NCBI RefSeq assembly: GCF_027533645.1
Contig: NZ_JAQAGY010000024.1
Coordinates: 1-64,000 of the forward strand
Source: Paenibacillus caseinilyticus
GTDB lineage: Bacteria > Bacillota > Bacilli > Paenibacillales > NBRC-103111
Direction: 5' to 3'
Length of the DNA: 64,000 nt
This document shows positions 61,125-64,000 of this stretch, piece by piece. A program made the translations under genes and the position numbers. The stretch's first letter is position 1. Each line of letters begins with the position of its first letter. The notes beneath the pieces were generated by a model, which ran no database searches, was not told the origin of the DNA, and saw nothing but the letters and a program-made list of their open reading frames with translations.

Positions 61125-61152
61125 TGCGGTGACCACCCTTTTATGGAAGAAT

Positions 61153-61181
61153 TCTTCAATAACTATAATACCTATTGAAGA
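61153..61181. promoter_or_regulatory. Dyad in the ECF sigma factor promoter
   Basis: TCTTCAATA and TATTGAAGA, perfect 9-bp arms with an 11-base AT-rich centre containing TATAAT-like sequence, 29 bp before the start codon. Confidence 0.4.
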
Positions 61182-61194
61182 TTTCGTTTGTATA

Positions 61195-61234
61195 CAAAAA
61201 AAGAGCAGCGCCACCAGATGGTGGGCCACTCTTT
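61195..61234 (-). terminator. Terminator after the VOC gene
   Basis: AGAG..GCGCCACCA pairs with TGGTGGGCCACTCT, ending on the minus strand in CTCTTTTTTT, 17 bp after the stop at 61251. Confidence 0.8.
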
Positions 61235-61250
61235 CTTCGCGGGGCATGGT

Positions 61251-61667
61251 TTATATCTCCGTGTAGATCTGGAAGGTCACGCCGAACTTGTCCGTGACGT
61301 CGCCGAATCCGGGGCTGAACGATTCCTCCTGGAACGGCATATTGACATGGCCGTCCTGCCGCAAAGCATCGAAGAACCGCCTCGACTTCTCTACGTCGTT
61401 CGTCGTAATACAGATCGTCACCCGTTTCCCGGCTGCGATCGGGGAACCCCCGGGCGCAGCCGAAAACATCAGCTCCGATTCGCCCACTCTCAGCTTTGCG
61501 TGCGCCACAAGACCCTTCAGATCGTCAGTAAACGTATCGGGCATGTCCGGCATGTCTCCGTAAGTCACAAGGGAAAGAATCTCGGCGCCAATGGCTTGCT
61601 CGTAGAACTGAAGGGCTTCCTTCGTGCGTCCCTCCAAATTAATGTAAGGGGTAAGTTTGACCGTCAT
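61251..61667 (-). CDS. VOC family protein (PhnB-like glyoxalase/bleomycin-resistance fold)
   Basis: 138 residues from ATG 61667, eight bases after TTAGGAGG. MTVKLTPYINLEGRTKEALQFYEQAIGAE, HAKLRVGESELMFSA and SPGFGDVTDKFGVTFQIYTE are standard for the PhnB/YjdN-like branch of the VOC fold (two beta-alpha-beta-beta-beta units). Metal ligands are only partly present; the reaction is unknown. Monocistronic, with its own terminator, although it points the same way as the sigma factor operon. Confidence 0.87.
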   Translation of the reverse strand: MTVKLTPYINLEGRTKEALQFYEQAIGAEILSLVTYGDMPDMPDTFTDDLKGLVAHAKLRVGESELMFSAAPGGSPIAAGKRVTICITTNDVEKSRRFFDALRQDGHVNMPFQEESFSPGFGDVTDKFGVTFQIYTEI

Positions 61668-61913
61668 CGTTGGTTCCTCCTAAGTTTGGATTGAGTGCGA
61701 TTTGCGATTCATAACTATAGACGTACGAGTCGCCGTAAATTCATCGGTGCGTCGCAAACTTCGGAATCCATCCGGTATTTATTTTTCGTATATTTATCAG
61801 CGTAACGGATTCTCTAACAGGGGCCGTACTTCAAGCCGTGGGTAGTGCAATTCTGTCCGTATCTAATTAAAATTCTACGTGAGTTTGTATGGGAATTATC
61901 CGTTATAGAGAGC

Positions 61914-62420
61914 TTATCTTACGGAGGCAGATGACTTGCCCGCTTTGGCCGATACGGTAAAATAACTCATCTCGACAGGTGAGACAAGCTTGGGTTGCGG
62001 TTCTCCCATCCTCTTCTCTGCTAGGCCGTCTTGACCTTCATCCGGGCAGTCCTGCCGGTATCTCCCCTCCTCTAACTTCATGTCGATAAAATCGACAACC
62101 TGCTGCAGCGAGGCGATCTGGCCGACGATATGTTCCCGGTGGCTCCTTAGGCGTTCCACCAGCTCGGGAAATTCCGCGGGATCGGCATCGGCGGTGACCG
62201 CCAAAAAAGGCCGCATTTCCTCCAGCGGCATCCCCGTTTTCTTGAGGCATGCGATCAGCCGGATCGTTTGGATGTCCTCCCTCCGGTAGATGCGGTGCCC
62301 GTTGTCCTTCCGCTCTGCACGAGGCAGCAGTGCGATCTTCTCGTAATAACGGATGGTATCCTCCGTAATTCCGGTTAGCTCGGCGGTTTGCTTTATTGTA
62401 TAGGATTGTTCTTCCTTCAT
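61914..62420 (-). CDS. MerR family transcriptional regulator
   Basis: 168 residues from ATG 62420, seven bases after GGAGGG. YTIKQTAELTGITEDTIRYYEKIALLPRAERKDNGHRIYRREDIQTIRLIACLKKTGMPLEEMRPFL is the complete MerR winged helix and start of the coiled coil. A dimerisation helix and a short polar tail follow. The divergent gene is an SDR oxidoreductase, and both promoters carry a MerR-type dyad in the spacer, so it most likely controls itself and the SDR gene. The AdhR/YraB-type aldehyde sensors have similar organisation; the inducer here is unknown. Confidence 0.9.
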   Translation of the reverse strand: MKEEQSYTIKQTAELTGITEDTIRYYEKIALLPRAERKDNGHRIYRREDIQTIRLIACLKKTGMPLEEMRPFLAVTADADPAEFPELVERLRSHREHIVGQIASLQQVVDFIDMKLEEGRYRQDCPDEGQDGLAEKRMGEPQPKLVSPVEMSYFTVSAKAGKSSASVR

Positions 62421-62448
62421 CCGGTTCCCTCCGAAGGTTGTTTCCTGC

Positions 62449-62479
62449 ATTATACATCTTGGAGCCGACTCCAAGTCAA
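62449..62479 (-). promoter_or_regulatory. MerR-type promoter of the merR gene
   Basis: On the minus strand TTGACT, a 19-bp spacer and TATAAT. The spacer holds the dyad CTTGGAGTCGGCTCCAAG. A 19-bp spacer is the hallmark of MerR-activated promoters. Confidence 0.75.
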
Positions 62480-62517
62480 GCTTCTGATCCTGTGGAGAAA
62501 TTCTTTATTGTCGCGTC

Positions 62518-62548
62518 TTGACTTGGAGTCGACTTCAAGTTATAGCAT
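62518..62548 (+). promoter_or_regulatory. MerR-type promoter of the SDR gene
   Basis: TTGACT at 62518, 19-bp spacer, TAGCAT at 62543 (or TATAGC with 17 bp). The dyad CTTGGAGTCGACTTCAAG fills the spacer and matches the one in front of merR at 16 of 18 bases or better, depending on strand. Confidence 0.7.
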
Positions 62549-62593
62549 GTGCTCTATCAGGGCAATGATGCCGTTACCAGGAGGAGAAGCACG

Positions 62594-63454
62594 ATGAACA
62601 AGTACCCGCGTGAACATACCGCATTCATTACAGGAGCAAGTTCCGGGATCGGGTTGGAACTAACCCGGAAATTACTGGCGGAGGGCTGGCAGGTGGCTGC
62701 TTTGAACCGTTCGGACTTTCCGGCGGACGATAGAAGCATCCATAGTGCGGTCAAGAGTGGATCCCTTCGAATTTACAAAACAGAGGATCTTGCCGATTAT
62801 GACAGCTTGAGACGTACTTTGGAGGAGATCAAAAGAAAGGAGCAGCGGATTGATATTTTGTTCAATAACGCCGGAGGTTCCTTTGCCGAGCTGAGCTATT
62901 CGAAACAAGGACGCGAGAAGCATTATGAACTGTTAACGGTCGTTCCGTATATTATTCTGATAGAGTTGAAGGAACTCCTAAAAGTCGGCAGCTTAAAAAC
63001 GGTGATCAATACCTCGTCATCGGCGTTTACATTCACAAAAGAGTTTTCGGTCGAAATCCTGGAACACCCCAAAACCTTCCGCAAGCTGATAGGTCCTTAT
63101 GCCACCTCCAAGCTGGCTCTTTCGCTGTGGACGCAGGCCATTGCGCCGCAGCTTGGCAAGGAAGACATCATGATTCGAAGCGTTGACCCAGGCGGCAACA
63201 ATACGCTGCGGCAAGGGAAACGATCCGGACTCCCCCTCTTGGTTAAAGCACTCATGAAGCTATTTTTTCCGCCGCCTACTCACGGCGCGGGCAAGCTGTA
63301 TGAAGGGGCTCTCGGGGAACACCGGCATAAAACCGGCGTGTTTTTGCTGAAAGGTCAGGTCGCGGAACTAAAATTTAAAGACCAGGCGCCGAACGTTCTG
63401 GAAAGGATTCAAGCGATTTATGAACATGAATTTTTGCAGCATACATCTTATTAA
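62594..63454 (+). CDS. Short-chain dehydrogenase/reductase
   Basis: 286 residues from ATG 62594, eight bases after AGGAGGAG. The cofactor motif is TAFITGASSGIGLELTRKLL (about 10-29), then NNAGG (about 90) and catalytic TSSSAFTF with YATSKLAL (Tyr-x3-Lys near 185). The C-terminal half after the active site (HGAGKLYEGALGEHRHKTGVFLLKGQV) is of the type found in retinol dehydrogenase-like SDRs. NAD(P)-dependent; substrate unknown. Divergent from and probably activated by the MerR regulator. Confidence 0.9.
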   Translation: MNKYPREHTAFITGASSGIGLELTRKLLAEGWQVAALNRSDFPADDRSIHSAVKSGSLRIYKTEDLADYDSLRRTLEEIKRKEQRIDILFNNAGGSFAELSYSKQGREKHYELLTVVPYIILIELKELLKVGSLKTVINTSSSAFTFTKEFSVEILEHPKTFRKLIGPYATSKLALSLWTQAIAPQLGKEDIMIRSVDPGGNNTLRQGKRSGLPLLVKALMKLFFPPPTHGAGKLYEGALGEHRHKTGVFLLKGQVAELKFKDQAPNVLERIQAIYEHEFLQHTSY

Positions 63455-63606
63455 TATCGACTTGTATGATAAGGCCCGTGCTAGTGAAAGACATCCAGGA
63501 AAAGCTGCATCAAACCTGCTCTCCCGAGCAAGTTGCACACACTTCGCTACAAAGGATGCTGCGCCGGTTTTCAGCCCCTTCTGACGTATTGCGGCTAACT
63601 CCAACA

Positions 63607-63638
63607 AACGGCAGCCGAACGTTTCTCCGGCTGCCGTT
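63607..63638. terminator. Bidirectional terminator between SDR and acetyltransferase genes
   Basis: AACGGCAGCCG and CGGCTGCCGTT form a perfect 11-bp stem with a ten-base loop between convergent genes; the flanking T runs are short. Confidence 0.7.
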
Positions 63639-63670
63639 CCTCCGACGGTTCTGTAGGAGAACTTCCGTTT

Positions 63671-64000
63671 TTAGGTGCCCGAATTCACTTGGTGATATCT
63701 ATAATAATCTTGTGCATGTACCGCTTTGAATCCAACGGATTCATATAACCTTAGCGCATGATCGTTTTTCGTTTCGACTTCCAAGTGTACTGAGTATCCG
63801 GCCGAACGCTGGTCTTTAATGACTCGGCGCAGCACATTTCTGCCTATGCCTTTGCCCTGGTATTCGGGCAAAATGGCAAATCCATAAATCCACGCTTGCC
63901 CCTGTTCCCGGCTCACTCTAATTTTCCCCACGGTTCCTTCGTTCACAACAATCATGAACATATCCGTGTTATCCCCGAGGGCCTTGCTTTCCATCACTCT
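63671..64000 (-). CDS. GNAT family N-acetyltransferase, C-terminal part (cut by window edge)
   Basis: The reverse strand gives about 108 residues ending at 63671. WIYGFAILPEYQGKGIGRNVLRRVI contains the acetyl-CoA pyrophosphate loop (Q-x-x-G-x-G), and HLEVETKNDHALRLYESVGF the final strand-helix of the GNAT fold. The N-terminal part lies beyond 64000. Acceptor unknown. Confidence 0.88.
   Translation of the reverse strand, partial: RVMESKALGDNTDMFMIVVNEGTVGKIRVSREQGQAWIYGFAILPEYQGKGIGRNVLRRVIKDQRSAGYSVHLEVETKNDHALRLYESVGFKAVHAQDYYRYHQVNSGT

Overview
The window looks like a chromosomal segment of a Paenibacillus-type spore-forming Bacillota. The evidence is a GerA-family germinant-receptor operon, several YesM/YesN two-component systems beside LplABC-type sugar transporters, large secreted plant-wall hydrolases, strong AGGAGG-type ribosome sites and frequent GTG/TTG starts. 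All calls come from reading the sequence and its translations; no database search was run.

Layout. 0-8.4 kb: edge of an IS1182-type transposase, an FRG-domain gene divergent from a ger operon (B, A, C and a small fourth gene), then a scrapyard holding an NRPS adenylation-domain fragment, a cupin gene, a decayed IS1380 transposase and a frameshifted AraC regulator. 8.4-16.2 kb: a secreted GH39-like enzyme with an inserted, apparently circularly permuted CBM, a dockerin-like fragment, a MarR gene paired with a TIM-barrel protein and surrounded by copies of one palindromic motif, a GH2 enzyme and a polysaccharide deacetylase. 16.3-36.0 kb: a probable xyloglucan-utilization locus. Two paralogous GH74 enzymes (one fused to GH5, CBM_X2 and CBM46-like modules) flank a two-component system, two paralogous solute-binding lipoproteins, two permeases and a two-CBM deacetylase. 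Cre-like boxes lie before both GH74 genes and the permeases.

36.0-42.3 kb: a permease remnant, a MocR-type regulator divergent from a nitroreductase, an LCMT-like methyltransferase, and an ECF41-type sigma factor overlapping an FAD oxidoreductase, with a near-consensus ECF41 promoter upstream. 42.4-48.9 kb: a second sugar ABC/two-component cluster in which two promoters share a 42-bp element (39/42 identical). 48.9-53.4 kb: an asparaginase lipoprotein, DUF2975, DUF4260/MerR and an AraC gene, with short repeats and tiny ORFs. 53.5-59 kb: a third sugar cluster (divergent AraC, GH2, binding protein, two permeases); the second permease is interrupted by an in-frame amber codon. 59-64 kb: DoxX, SRPBCC and an ECF/SnoaL sigma factor, a VOC protein, a MerR/SDR divergent pair with classic MerR dyads, and a partial GNAT acetyltransferase.

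Taken together the window is dominated by carbohydrate capture: extracellular enzymes cut and deacetylate plant polysaccharide, YesM/YesN systems sense fragments, and ATPase-less LplABC-type importers (presumably sharing an ATPase encoded elsewhere) take them up. Decay is concentrated between regulatory islands (5.4-8.2, 11, 36 and 58-59 kb).
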